Shown here: in pieces, positions 34,545 through 46,000 of the stretch
How positions within the stretch are numbered: the first letter of the stretch is position 1
How the letters are laid out: every line of letters begins with the position of its first letter
Assembly (NCBI GenBank): GCA_018340375.1
Contig: JAFFJZ010000014.1
Span: 2,604,001 to 2,668,000 of the forward strand
Origin: Gonatopus flavifemur
Taxonomy: Eukaryota; Arthropoda; Insecta; Hymenoptera; Dryinidae
Length of the DNA stretch: 64,000 nucleotides
Direction: 5' to 3'
Notes under the pieces: generated by a model
What the model was told of the DNA's origin: nothing
Seen by the model: the letters and a program-made list of their open reading frames with translations, nothing else
The model's database searches: none
Made by a program: the position numbers and the translations under genes

Positions 34545-35833
34545 CGGTGGATTGATAAGTTTCCGGCCTGACCAAGAAAAACAACGTTTTTAAGAATTTT
34601 TTTTTTTTTATTTCTCAACATAATCTCCTCCAAGGCTGATACATTTCTCATAGCGGTGTTCTAGTCTAGTAATGCCATCTCTATAGACTGATTCGTCAAG
34701 CTCCTCAAAATACCCATTTACAGCTTCGGTTACTTCTTCATTGTCCGCAAATCTCTTACCGCCAAGCCATTTTTTGAGGTTAGGAAACAGATAATAGTCA
34801 CTCGGGGCTAGGTCTGAAGAGTAGGGAGGGTGCGGCATTAATTCAAACTTCAGATCGTTGATTTTAGCCATCGCAACGATTGACGTGTGCACTGGTGCGT
34901 TATCGTGATGGAACAAGATTTTTTTCTTCGCCAGATGAGGTCGTTTAATTTTCACTTCGTGGCTCAAACGTTGCAATAAGTCTGCGTAGTATTGACCAGT
35001 GATAGTTTTACCCTTTTCAAGGTAATCAATGTATATAATACCTCTTGCATTCCAAAAAACAGTAGCCATAACCTTGTTCGCCGAAAAAATTGTTTTTGCC
35101 TTCTTTGGAGTTGGTTCCCCTGGTCCAATCCACTGTTTAGACTGTTCTTTGGTTTCAGGAGTGTAGTGGTGGACCCAAGTTTCGTCAACGGTTACGAATC
35201 GACGCAAAAAATCGCTTGGATTACGCTTATGCAACGCCAAATTGGCGGTAGAAATGTTCTTTCGAATCAATTTTTGGTCGACTGTTAACAAACGCGGCAC
35301 CCATCTTGCACAGAACTTTTCCATATACAAATGTTGGTGCAAAATATTTTGTACGCGTTCATATGACATCTTACAGGTCTCAGCTATCTCACGAACTTTT
35401 AATCTGCGATCTTTCAGCACTATTTGATGGATTTTTTCGATCATATCTGGAGTTGTGACCTCAATGGGGCGTCCTGAGCGAGGCTCATCAGAGGTGCTCA
35501 CACGACCCTTTTTAAACTCGGAAACCCACTGCTTAACGGTTGAATATGATGGGGAGGATGTCCCCAGTGTTGAGTCCATCTCTTCTTTAATTTCCTTCGG
35601 CGTTAACCCCTTCAAATAAAAGTATTTGATGACAGCACGATTTTCCAGCTTTTCCATTTTTACGAAAAACACAGAGGCGTCTTGGTCAGCGTGCTCTCAA
35701 AACTAAACTAACATGGCGATCGGACTGAAACTATAGCTACAAGCTATCTAAGGATGGTACTATAGAACGCCACCTCAAGGTAGGCCTAGTGGCGCCATCT
35801 CTTGGTCAGGCCGGAAACTTATCAATCCACCCT
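34545..35833 (-). mobile_element. Mariner element D, intact
   Basis: TA lies on both sides (34543-34544 and 35834-35835). Inverted ends share GGTGGATTGATAAGTTTCCG inward for over 30 bp. Length 1,289 bp. It sits in the hAT-like element and carries an uninterrupted transposase. It is the youngest-looking insertion in its nest. Confidence 0.95.
34608..35657 (-). CDS. Mariner transposase, uninterrupted (SETMAR-like)
   Basis: Cuts and pastes its own element at TA sites in the nucleus. ATG 35657 (MEKLENRAVIKYFYLKG) is preferred over an upstream GTG in frame, because the family starts MEK. It encodes 349 residues, the normal mariner length, ending GGDYVEK. Two helix-turn-helix segments occupy about residues 1-110 (STVKQWVSEFKKGR, REIAETCKMSYERVQ). 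WVPRLL is present. Catalytic Asp residues are in TVDETWVHH, FHHDNAPVH and APSDYYLF, with 34 residues between the second and third, so D,D34D. I see no missing key residue; activity is possible but untested. HPPYSS replaces the more usual HPPYSP, a small difference in a conserved loop. Confidence 0.95.
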   Translation of the reverse strand: MEKLENRAVIKYFYLKGLTPKEIKEEMDSTLGTSSPSYSTVKQWVSEFKKGRVSTSDEPRSGRPIEVTTPDMIEKIHQIVLKDRRLKVREIAETCKMSYERVQNILHQHLYMEKFCARWVPRLLTVDQKLIRKNISTANLALHKRNPSDFLRRFVTVDETWVHHYTPETKEQSKQWIGPGEPTPKKAKTIFSANKVMATVFWNARGIIYIDYLEKGKTITGQYYADLLQRLSHEVKIKRPHLAKKKILFHHDNAPVHTSIVAMAKINDLKFELMPHPPYSSDLAPSDYYLFPNLKKWLGGKRFADNEEVTEAVNGYFEELDESVYRDGITRLEHRYEKCISLGGDYVEK

Positions 35834-36275
35834 TATATTGGAATAGCTTTGACAAAATTATCCCTCAAAAAATAGTATATTTTGTATCCTTTGCTTATCA
35901 ACTGTAATCATACGTTGAATAATGGAATACATAACATAACATTCATATAATAAAGTGATTTTCAAATGATTCCAAGAATAGTGGCAAAAGACATGGGAGT
36001 ATTTCACATAACTACCGTCAATATATTTGTATTTCAAATAGTATTATATCTTATGGATTCATTCGAAATCTATCTATTCATATTTATTTGTATGCGGTGT
36101 TTGAGCCTTTGCATCGATTTCTATCAAGGATAAACTTAATTAATGGAATGTGACGATTCCGATATTTCCCGCATTTTGACCATTTTTTCCAATTTTGACC
36201 ATTTTAACCGGTTTAAACCACTTTTATCCAGTGGCTAGGACAAAAGTGATATAAGCCGGCTTTTTTCCAACCCTG
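35834..36275. other. Right end of the hAT-like element
   Basis: Non-coding AT-rich sequence ending in gaccattttaaccggtttaa and the inverted end CCAACCCTG. Nothing else seen. Confidence 0.6.
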
Positions 36276-37351
36276 TCCTTCACCTCCTCTCTCACCCTCT
36301 TTGTCCCTTCCATTCCCTTCACCACCATGTTTTTCCTCCTTCCCGCCCTCTCTTTATATTCCATTTTCTTCTCCATCTCTTTTACTCTCCTATCCACCCC
36401 CACCCCAACTGCCGAGTGAGTGTGCTCCCTACCTTCTCTTTCGTCAACCTTTTCATTTCCGCCTCTCTTCCTCTCCTCTAGCCTTTTTCCTATCTCTTCA
36501 AGTCGAGCTTCTATTACTCTACTCTCTGCCATTTGTGTTCCCTCCTTTGTTCTAATTTCCTCCCCTTCTTTCTCTTCTTTCCCCTCCTCTTTCTCCTCTC
36601 TTTCTCTAATCCTTCTTTCCAACTCTTCTACTTTGTCTAACTTCTTTTTTTCCTCTTTACTATCCTGATTTTGTTTCTCTACCGTATCCAGTCTTTCTTT
36701 AATCTCTTCTCTTTCTAATCTCCATACCTCCTCTACACTTCTCTGTCTTTCGCTTATCCTCTCCAGCTCTTTTCTCATCCCTTCATAACCTTTTTCTATT
36801 TTATCTAATTTCTCATTCATTTTCCCCATACTAATCCCCAACTGCCACGTCATCTCTAATAATTCCTTCTTCTCTTCTGCTTCTTTCCTGCTCTTTTCTT
36901 CCGGAGATCTCACTATCTTGTCTTTTCTCCCGAACATAATTGACTTCTCCCATTCTTCTACTTCATCTCTCTTCCTCTTTCAAAAATCTTTAATCCCTCC
37001 CACACTTTCACTTCTAAATCTTCCTAACCTCTCTGCGTTACTTCGTCTTCCCCTTCTTCCCCCCCCCGTCTTCTCTCCGCCAACATTTCCTGTTGGCGTC
37101 GACCACACTTCATCACCCTTCTTCTCACTACTGTCCTCCTCTACCTTGTCTTTTCCCTCGGTCTGGCCTACTTCCGATTCTACTCCTTTCTCTCGTTTGT
37201 CTGTCTCTAGCCCGCCATTATCTACTTCCTTAGTCCGCCCAGTCTCCGTCTCTTCCACTTGCTCCATTTTCTCGTCTGCCTCTAAACCTACCTCCTCTAC
37301 TTCTTCCATTCTATCTTCTCTACCTCTCCGCCCGATGTCGCCACAATCCAC
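36276..37351 (-). pseudogene. Element 2 ORF1, N-terminal coiled-coil part
   Basis: Reads MDCGDIGRRGREDRMEEVEE from 37351 through an acidic, Lys/Glu-rich stretch to IKDF, where an in-frame TGA lies at 36980-36982. The same frame continues (KRKRDEVEEWEKS, MFGRKDKIVRSPEEKSRKEA) into a long Glu/Lys/Arg-rich heptad-like segment typical of coiled coils. It ends at the hAT-like insertion after KGMEGTKRVREEVKDR; the remainder is at 31480-31907. Such proteins bind element RNA and form trimers or larger assemblies in better-known LINEs. No confident sequence match beyond that is claimed. Confidence 0.75.
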
Positions 37352-37702
37352 TTTACTACTCTTCTCTCTACCTTACCTTCTCGCCTACTCTCCTCAACTA
37401 CCTACCTTCACCGCTCACTCCTATACGTCTCCACTTACTCCCTTCTTCTCTCTTATAACCTACTCCTTTCCCCTCTACCTCTTTTCTGTCACGTTTTCAC
37501 CCACTAAAATCTTTCCTGTTTATCTGTTCCCACCCTCTTTTCACTACCAAACTTCACCTATTTCACCTATATTTTCATAAACTTTTCACCTCACACCACC
37601 AACACTTTTCCCTGTTTCTTTTTCTCCTACAATTTCACTTTTGCTACACACCTGTCATTCATCAACTCCTGACTCGCACTTGTCACCCGGAAAACTCCCG
37701 AA
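37352..37702. other. 5' region of element 2
   Basis: Pyrimidine-rich on this strand, non-coding, ending at the TTCGGGAGTTTTCCGGGTGA 5' end (minus strand) next to the CCATCAGTAT duplication. Confidence 0.6.
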
Positions 37703-37712
37703 CCATCAGTAT

Positions 37713-40700
37713 AGAACGTGATAAGATTATTATGAATATTTTCCTCAAGTTTATAATTATGAATATATCTAAATCACAACTGTTATCGATTTTTCGACCA
37801 TCATCTATATTATACAACTATATACAACTATGCCACTCATTATCTTTCATTAATTCCAAATCCAAGTAGTCTTCATCTCTGCTGGTAATTACAGATTCTT
37901 GATTCAAAACATTATCAGTTTCAATTTCATTATATATATCTAGTATGACTGTCCTTAAACTATGTGGTTGAGTTTCAATTATTCTCATTCTTGATTTGTC
38001 GTATAGCTCTATAAATTTAATCACTGGGTGATCCTCTATACTCATCAATTTCAACATGTACTTATAATTCAACTCTTGTATTCTAAATCTCAAATATAAT
38101 ATGTTACATTCTTTGGTCATTACATTAATGAGAGTAGAATTCCTATAGCCAAAACAAATTCACATGGCATGATTTTGTATTTTTTGTAACTTGGCATTCT
38201 GAATATCGAATCCAACTTTGAGGATGATACCCTGGCCGTATTTTAGAACACTCCTGATGAGACTTCTATATATATTCAGTGGAACTAAAGGGTCACCGGC
38301 CCACAATGTAGTTCTCAAGTACTTAATGATATTGAGCGTTTTGTTACATTTTCCAGTAATATACTCTCCGTGTGGTTTATAGCTTAAGTGATTATCGAAA
38401 ATCACACCTAGGAATTCAACTGTTTCACAGCTACTTTTCTTTGTACCTTTTATACATATGCAGTCTTCACATTCATCACATTTCTTTGTACTTTTGTTCT
38501 CATTACTATTCTTATGCAATAATATATAATTAGTCTTTTCTAAAGATAATTCTAAACCCAACTTTTCTACATTATCCATAATCTGAACTGTGGCTTTATA
38601 TAATCAGAATTTGTCAGGTGCTGAATTCTCTCAATTCAAGTTATTTGAGATTAATGCGCAGTCATCTGCAAATTCCAATAAGGTAACTTGCTCCGGAATA
38701 TCTTTCATCAAATCTTTCACATAGAAGTTGAACAAGGTAGTGCTAACCCCCCTCACCTTGAGGAACTCCCTCATCAACTATATATTCAGTGGTACTATTG
38801 TCTTCATGTACAAATTTGACTTATCTGTGCATTATCCATTTTAAAATGAATCTGAGGATATTAGAAGGGCAATCCTCTTTAATCAAGATATTGACTAATA
38901 AACTTGGGAAGACATTATCAAAGGCAGATTTTACGTCTAAGAACATTACAGGTAATCTCACATCTCCCAACAATGCAGATTCATCCATAGATGAAAGTAT
39001 AGTTAAGTTATCCAGGCACGAGGATCCTTTTTTCAAACCAAATTGGTATTTATACTTTGGTATAATTCTCGCTGTTTTCTAAGATCCATTCGTTTAATCT
39101 ATTATTAATTATTTTTTCAAACAATTTTCCAATACGTGATGATATAGCTGGCGGCCTAACACCCTCACCTCCCGGTTTATCCAAAAAGAAAATTATGTAA
39201 GGATTCCATGATTCTGGGAATATGCCCTGGAATAAGAATTCATTGGATACATTCAATAGAGTTAGTAGCCATCTTCTAGGCAATTTTTTTAATACAAGAT
39301 AATGTATACTATCAGGACCTGGTGCAGCTTTATTTCTGGTAGATTCTAGTGCTCGTGAAAATTCGATTAAATCAATTCCAACTCCATATTTATCATTAGA
39401 ATTGTTCTCATTAATTGACAGTAAGTCTTCCTCTAGTACTGGTTGAGCAACTATATTTTATATTACCTTCGATTTCATTTCTTTTCTAATTACCATATTA
39501 AACATCTTATGATTTTCCATGTGATTGGTAGCATTAGGTTTGTTCTTGAACATCTTAGTTGTACTCCATATTTTGGAAGGATTAGAAAACCTGATTATTG
39601 ACTCTGTGGATTTGACAAATGACTCAACCTTTTTCTTTCCAAATAATAGTTAAATAATAGTTAGCGTTGAACCTCTTCCAATTAATAAAGTCATCTATTT
39701 TCATTGTCTTATATGCCTTTGATAATGCTTTCTCTCTGTCGTTTTTAGCTAAACTACACTCCCTATCCCACCAAGGAGATAGAATTTTTTTATATCGGTT
39801 ATATTCGCTATAAGGGCAAGGTTGGATTTGCCAGTACTGGCAACTCTGGCAACAGTACCGTGCCAGTAGCAGCCCGTGCGTACATTTCCACATGGGTTGT
39901 ATCTTTCTAAACAATTCATTACATTGAACTCTTCTGTATTGAAATAATTTTCTCCCTTAGTCATTAGAAGGGTGAACATCTCCCAATTCGTTTTCTTTGT
40001 ATATAATTTTTTGTTAAATTCTATATATGGGTTTTGTGATTTTGTGTGCAAACGTATGCTCAGTTGCAACGGATAATGATCTGAACCACAAGAGTCACAA
40101 TCAGTAGCATAAGTAATCATGTCTAACAATTTGTTGTCGGTTATACAAAGGTCTATATTGGAGAACTTGCCATGTGTGGCATCTATATGCGTCAGAGAAT
40201 CATCATTAACCACGTACAAATTACTATACATAAGAGCTTCCTCGAGATGTACACCTTCTCCGTTGTTTCTCTCACAGTTCCAAACTGTATTATGAGCATT
40301 CATGTCACCTACTATGACATTATAATCATTCCAGGATAGTGAGTGGAAGACATCCACCCATTCCTCGAATCCATTACTTCTGGTAGGTGCTCTGTATTTA
40401 ACTGAAAAATTAATGATTAGCCTGATACTCAAAACAGAAAATCTCAAATATTCGAAATCATCACTTAACTGATCAATAGCAAACTCACTGTCAAAATCAA
40501 TTGACAAACTTTTCCTTGTATAAATTAAAATTTCCCCTCCTTTTTTGTTTTGTCTTCTTTCTATTGAATAATTGAAACCATATAAAAGTGGTGCATCTTT
40601 ACCATTTGACCAAGTTTCCGTTATTATGATGATATCGTAAAGATGTGAAAAGTTTTTTAATTCATGAACTTTCTTCAAAATTGATCTTGCATTCCAAACT

Positions 40701-40734
40701 ATTATTTACGGAAATTTTTGAGAATCCATTATTA
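37713..40734 (-). pseudogene. Element 1 pol: endonuclease, reverse transcriptase and start of RNase H
   Basis: Minus strand from ATG 40734, with an early in-frame TAA (about residue 8). The endonuclease contains IVWNARSILKKVHEL, IIIITETWSNGKDAP, VIVGDMNAHNTVWNCE and CGSDHYPLQLSI. The reverse transcriptase is in several frames: LTLLNVSNEFLFQGIFPESW, FFLDKPGGEGVRPPAI, motif A VMFLDVKSAFDNV, then LLEFADDCALISNNL near 38660, and VEFLGVIFDNHLSYKPHGEY. It ends FYTDG at 37713, the start of RNase H, where element 2 cut it. About 90 bp near 39815-39900 look like an extra insertion in the linker. Multiple frame changes show that it is dead. Confidence 0.88.
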
Positions 40735-41145
40735 ATTGCTGTTGTGTTTTGAAGCTAAAATAGCATTGAGATCAACTTCTACCTCTTTACGATTATCATA
40801 AAAAACACCACTACTAATTGATTGTCTCATTTCATTCAACTCTAAATTCACTTCAGATAGGATTTCGTTACTTTCTTCTTGCGTTAACATATCCTGGTAT
40901 CTGTGTTCAATAATTTTGACAATTACATTCGCTACATCCGGTCGACTCTGACCAGCTGCTTGTATAGAACGCTCCGTATGGATCTTCTCAGTTGTCTTTG
41001 TTCTTAAAGTAACTGCTTTGAAGTTCCCTTTAGGTTGCGGATTGGAAGCTATCAGTGCTTCTGTATAAGTTTGAGAGCGCCCGTTATCATGTCTTCTTTT
41101 TATTCTTCCTGAGACATTCCATGTCAGTTCCTCCAGCCATGACAC
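40732..41145 (-). pseudogene. Element 1 ORF1, C-terminal fragment
   Basis: About 137 residues ending ILASKHNSN, with its stop overlapping the start of the pol frame. It has no zinc knuckle or other motif I recognise. Its position directly upstream of the endonuclease identifies it. Upstream sequence does not continue the frame, so the element appears 5'-truncated near 41145. Confidence 0.6.
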
Positions 41146-42027
41146 CCACCACCTCGGATTTCTATGAAATTTTCTTCATCGAATCTTATCACCATTCTAT
41201 CGACCAATCCAAAACCGTTTTTTTTTAAATCCCATACTTTTCGAGTTATTAAATAATGAAGTGTCGCGAAATTGCGTATCAACGCTCCCCGACAGACCAC
41301 GCGCCACGTGACAAAAATTCCAATAACTTTTGATCCAAATGGTATTTCATGCTCAAAATTATATGAGAGTCTCGTGAGGATATTTAGATTTGGAAAATAC
41401 ACGTTTCATCACTTTGGATTCATTGTGAGGGGGTTCTCAACGCAGAATTTATGAACTTTTGACCATCTGGACGAGTAATTTTCAAATTCATATTTCGAGG
41501 TGAAGCGCAGCAGCTACAAGACTGATTTTTTTCCAAATGAAAGCTAAAGATGCCCGCTTTGAGAATATGAAGAGCAAAATCTGGTTTTTTGATCGCATCC
41601 ATAATTTTTCTAATTTTTCTTCGTTTTGCGTCATGGTTTACGTTTTGATATCGTGCGATCACCTGTTTCTTATCCACGAACCTGGAAAACGATCGTATAT
41701 TTCGAATATAGACGTATACAAGGGTTATTAGGAAATTCGAATACGATTTCAAAATGAAGAATCCAAAAGTCACGAAGCAAACATAACAAAAAAAATTGAT
41801 GAAGTGAGTGAAAAATCCGTACAGTGTAGGAGGTCAAAATTCGATAATCCGTGTACGAGTTCTAAAGATTTCAGTTTTCCTAAGACAACTGAATGAATTT
41901 GAAGGAGTGACACAAATAATTTTTTCTATCAAATTTTATTTTGATTGGTCTAAGAGGGAAAAAAAACACGTGTCTTGACTACAAATGTATAATGCAATAT
42001 GGAAAATCAGATTTTAATTCACATCCC
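41146..42027. other. Unassigned AT-rich region
   Basis: No terminal repeats, no convincing gene. Frames of 60-117 codons occur on both strands but show no recognisable domain. It may be another old mobile element. Confidence 0.35.
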
Positions 42028-42222
42028 TGGTAGAAATTCTCGCCAGTCAACCATAAGGCACTAATCAGTTCATCCTTTTTACTGGTGAGGCACTAATCGG
42101 GGAAACTTACCAGTAACTGATGAGGGATGTAACACTCGCACCAACGAGGGACTAATCAGGTAAACTAAGCAGACACTAGGAAGTAACTGATGAGGCACTT
42201 GCCAGTAACTGACGAGGAATTT
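42028..42222. repeat. Degenerate short tandem repeat (actggtgaggcactaatc-like)
   Basis: The phrases gcactaatcag, ccagtaactgatgagg and gagggactaatcagg recur six or seven times at irregular spacing. Confidence 0.65.
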
Positions 42223-42419
42223 TTTGGAATAAATATGACTCTAAATTTCTTGGAGTGGAAAAGCACTCTTGAAAAATGTGTATTTCAGGGGGAAAAAAAT
42301 CTGTCACAGATTTTAGTTGTTTTTGTAAAAGAAAATAAAATAATCCATTTTTATCTTTTCACCAACATCCCCAAACTCCGCAACATTCCGTAATTGCTCG
42401 TTGTACTGATGGGAATTTA
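42223..42419. other. Spacer with no recognised content
   Basis: AT-rich, no gene or repeat seen. It could include the tail of the SINE candidate just to the right. Confidence 0.35.
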
Positions 42420-42520
42420 TTATGCACCTCCGAGGATTCGAACCGCTGTAATCAACCTACCTGAACGTGAACCTACATAACCTATGCCTAAACGACCTGA
42501 GCTAAACCGACACTTGCGTC
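42420..42520 (-). repeat. Possible tRNA-derived SINE head
   Basis: On the minus strand a sequence like a polymerase III A box (TTAGCTCAGGTCGTTTAGG, 42506-42487) is followed about 60 bp later by a B box, GGTTCGAATCC (42444-42434). The acceptor ends do not pair well, so it is not a functional tRNA by eye. It could be a tRNA pseudogene instead of a SINE. Confidence 0.4.
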
Positions 42521-42850
42521 TGTGGTAGAAAAAGTTGCAACAAGTGTTCCTGGAGTACCTCGGTTGATTCCCTGTAGAACGATGTGTTACAATAATAATC
42601 AAATCAGACTCGATAAATTTTTGATTCATTATAATATTAGGGATAAATATAGCGAAGTATCGAAAATTCTGTAATGATGTGCCAGTGAATAGAATTTGAT
42701 TCCGACGTTGACAAATTTCCAATCCATGTAATTTTCTAACCTCAAAATTTTTGAATCACATATACTTATATGATATATGTACTGTGAGAGGTTATATAAT
42801 TTTATCAATAAAATGAATTGAACTTACAATATTGATGTATAATTTCATAT

Positions 42851-43056
42851 TGCTGTGTCCATAAACAAAAGCTAAATCATACTCAATAGGTTTCGTTACA
42901 AAAACTGATTTATTAATTCAAAATATCGTTACATTACGTGTAACCCGGAGTGCGACTGTACTGGTATGCGTGCAGTACACGAACTGGCGAGTATGCCAAA
43001 CGCTAGAGCGATGTCGCTATTCGTACATACGTCACACCTGTGATGAATACATCACA
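42851..43056 (-). repeat. 3' LTR of the gypsy-like element
   Basis: 206 bp, bounded by TG and CA on the printed strand and followed by the polypurine tract. It differs from the other LTR at about four sites (near 42878-42880, 42984 and 43038), so the insertion is fairly young. Confidence 0.95.
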
Positions 43057-43067
43057 GTTCCCCCCCC

Positions 43068-46000
43068 TTACTCATTTTGAAGCCTCGAGGAACGACGTGG
43101 AAGTGGTTTTATTAATTGGTCAATATGACGTTTGTGCAATTTTCCTGAGTCCGTTTCAACAATGAAAGTAGATGGTGTGATTTGTTCCGTTATTTTCGCT
43201 GATACTCTCTTCCTTTCCCCCGTACCATAAGCATCCATGTACACATCATCTCCTTCATGCACATCCACTTCCCTCTTGCCGGGACGCGATACAATTTGTC
43301 GTCGTTGTTGTTTTTCTACATCGCTCGCTACGTTTGGCTTCAAACAATCGAATCGTGTTCTTATATCTCTATTAAACATTAAATGTGCAGGACTTCTGCC
43401 TGTTGTACAATGTGGCATGTTTCTGTAGTCCCACAAAAACATTTCGACCGCGTTTTCCACGCTCTCTCCTCCTTGTATTATTTTCGAGACCTGATTTTTA
43501 AACGTTTGTATGAAGTTCTCCGCTACACCATTCGTGGCTGGGTGATACGGAGGCGAGAAGGAATGGAAAATGCCGTCATTTTTCAAAAAATTTAGAAATA
43601 ATTCTGATCCGAACTGTGGACCCCCATCTGTTACACAGTGTATCGGTAATCCAAAACGCGTAAAAATAGTTTTCATCTCTTTGATTAACCTTCTTGCATC
43701 CGTGTTCCTTTTACAATTTATGATTTCTGGCCATTTACTGTGTGCGTCAATTATTATTAGGTACATATCTGTTTGAAATTTGGCGTAATCGAAATGAATT
43801 CTACCCCACACCTTGTTTGGCCACGGCCAAGTGGTTAAAGGCGTCTTACTTTGAGTTTTCCTTTCAATTAGACATTCTTGACATGAATTTGCAATATTTT
43901 CTATAGCTAAATCAATGTTTGGCCAGTAAACGTATGATCGTGCGAACATTTTCATTTTCACTACGCCAAAATGCGTCGCATGCAATTCTTTCAACACTGC
44001 TGATTGCATGGATACCGGTATGCATGCGCGTACTTCCCAGAATAAACAACCTTTCTCAACAGTCAATTCAAAACGTATTTTGTAATAAAGCTTTTTTTCG
44101 TTTGACAATTCTTCAAAGTTTGGCCAATCGCTAGTTACATATCTAATTATATCTCTAAGTGTTGCATCTTTTTTGCTTTCGTGTTCGAGCATTTTGCTGC
44201 TAAAAACAACAGAATTTTCTTCGAAAAAATTCACATGTAATGGCCTTGGGTCGTACATATCCGATAAATCTGTGCTGTCCTCTACTGGGAGACGCGACAA
44301 TGCGTCTGCATTTGCGTTTTTTTCTGATTTTACATGTTCGATTTTGTACTTATAACCGGAAAGATAATATGCGTATCTTTGTAATCGGTTATCCGCCGTA
44401 ATCGGTATACCTTTCCGAGGTCCTAAAATTAGTTCAAGAGCTTTATTGTCTGTTCGCAATGTAATTTCTTTGCCAAAAATGAATTGGTAAAAACGTTTAA
44501 ATCCGAAAACTATTGCCATTGCCTCTTTATCAATTATAGCGCGTTTAATTTCGGTTTTTGGTATCTTCTTCGATGCGTAAGCAATTGGCCTCTCTGTTCC
44601 GTCCTTATAACGATGCGACAGTATCGCGGACAACCCACTATCTGAGGCGTCGCATGCTAGCAATATTTCCTCGTTGGGGTCATAATGCGCTAAGAATTTT
44701 GGTGCTATCAATTCGTTTTTGATCCATTTATATGATTTCTCACATGCTTCATCCCATTCTTTTTTCTCATCGTTCAATAAATCGTATAACGGTTTCAGAT
44801 TTGTTGAGCGATGTTTTAGAAATCTTGCATAAAAATTTACCATTCCTAGGAATGAAGCTAGTTCCTTTATATTTTGTGGACGTGGTGCGTCAATAATGGC
44901 ATTGACTTTCGACCTAGATTTATGTAGACCATCTTTGTCTATTACGAACCCCAAAACCTCTATCCTAGATTCCAAAAATTTACATTTTTTAGAATTTAAT
45001 CTCAAATTACAATCTTCCAATCTTTCACATACTTTTATTAGATTTTCTTTATGTTCTTCATCATTTTTGCCTGTTATGTAAATATTATCGAGGTATGCTA
45101 TTGCCCCTTCAATACCGCGTAAGCATTCATCCATTTTACGTTGGACGTCGGCCGGTGCCGGCGCAACTCCTTCTGGAATCTTTGTGTACCTATATAACCC
45201 TTTATGTGTTATAATGGTTAGCATATCTCTACATTTTTCGTCGACAGGGAACTGCATATACGCATGTGTTAGGTCTAGTTCCGTAAATTTTTCTCCTCCT
45301 TGAAGTTTCGCGAAAATGTCGTCGATTGAATGTAAGGGATAATTATCATTTACAATATTTGGATTTGTCATCTTAATATCTCCGCAAAAACGAATATTTC
45401 CGTTCCCTTTCAATACCGGAACAATTGGAGTAGCCCATTCTGAAATATTAATGGGCTCTAAATGGCCTAGATCTAACAATCTTTCCAGTTCCCTTTCGAC
45501 TAATGGTTTCAACGCGTGTGCTACATGCCTACATTTTAATGCTACAGGTTTTGTATTTTCTTTTATGAAGATTTTTGTGGTACTTTTATTGTACTCCCCA
45601 GTTGTATTACTGAATAATTTTTTAAACTTTCCAGTCAGATAATTTTGCAAATTTTCTTCAATTTTATTGACTTCATCTATTTTGAAATTTGGAAAATTTA
45701 GTGGCCAAACATTGAATTCCATAGGCCATTCTCTACCTAGTAATGCTGGCCCTGTGCCAGGTGAAACAAAACAGTTTAAATATTTTTCATTGTTATTGAA
45801 TTTTACGATTAAATTCCTTAATTCACCTAATGGCACTAGAGATTGTCCATTATATGCTCTTAATTCTTTATTCGTTGCAACAATTTTTAGATTTTGAAAA
45901 TGATCATTATAAATTCTTTCGCTTATAACAGTGGCATATGTGCCAGTGTCCACTTCAAATTCAATTATTTTCAAATTAACATCTAGTTTTATAAACATGG

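Larger units (their letters stand above)
31908..36275. mobile_element. hAT-like non-autonomous element with nested insertions
   Basis: Perfect 8-bp duplication TCCTTCAC at 31900-31907 and 36276-36283. Ends start CAGGGTTGG on both sides, with related subterminal sequence (ggtcaaaatggcaaaaatgg left, its inverse near 36180 right). No hAT transposase is present in 4,368 bp. It carries four MITEs (32232-33989) and an intact mariner (34545-35833). Without these it is about 1.7 kb. Confidence 0.92.
22582..37702 (-). mobile_element. Non-LTR retrotransposon element 2, split twice by later insertions
   Basis: The 15.1-kb insertion in element 1 is bounded by CCATCAGTAT on both sides. The minus-strand 3' end is an A-rich AATAAATAAATATACATACA tail at about 22582-22610. 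Without the insertions at 23182-28554 and 31908-36275 it is about 5.4 kb, a normal full LINE. Gene order on the minus strand is ORF1 (coiled coil, then a basic region), endonuclease, reverse transcriptase and C-terminal knuckle. The sense strand is strikingly purine-rich, so the printed strand is mostly C and T. Confidence 0.9.

Noticed and set aside
35658..35672. Start of mariner D transposase at 35672
   Set aside because: That codon is GTG; the ATG at 35657 gives the family start MEK.
42420..42520. A functional tRNA gene
   Set aside because: B-box is good but acceptor and anticodon stems do not pair by eye, and the A-to-B spacing is too long for a plain tRNA.
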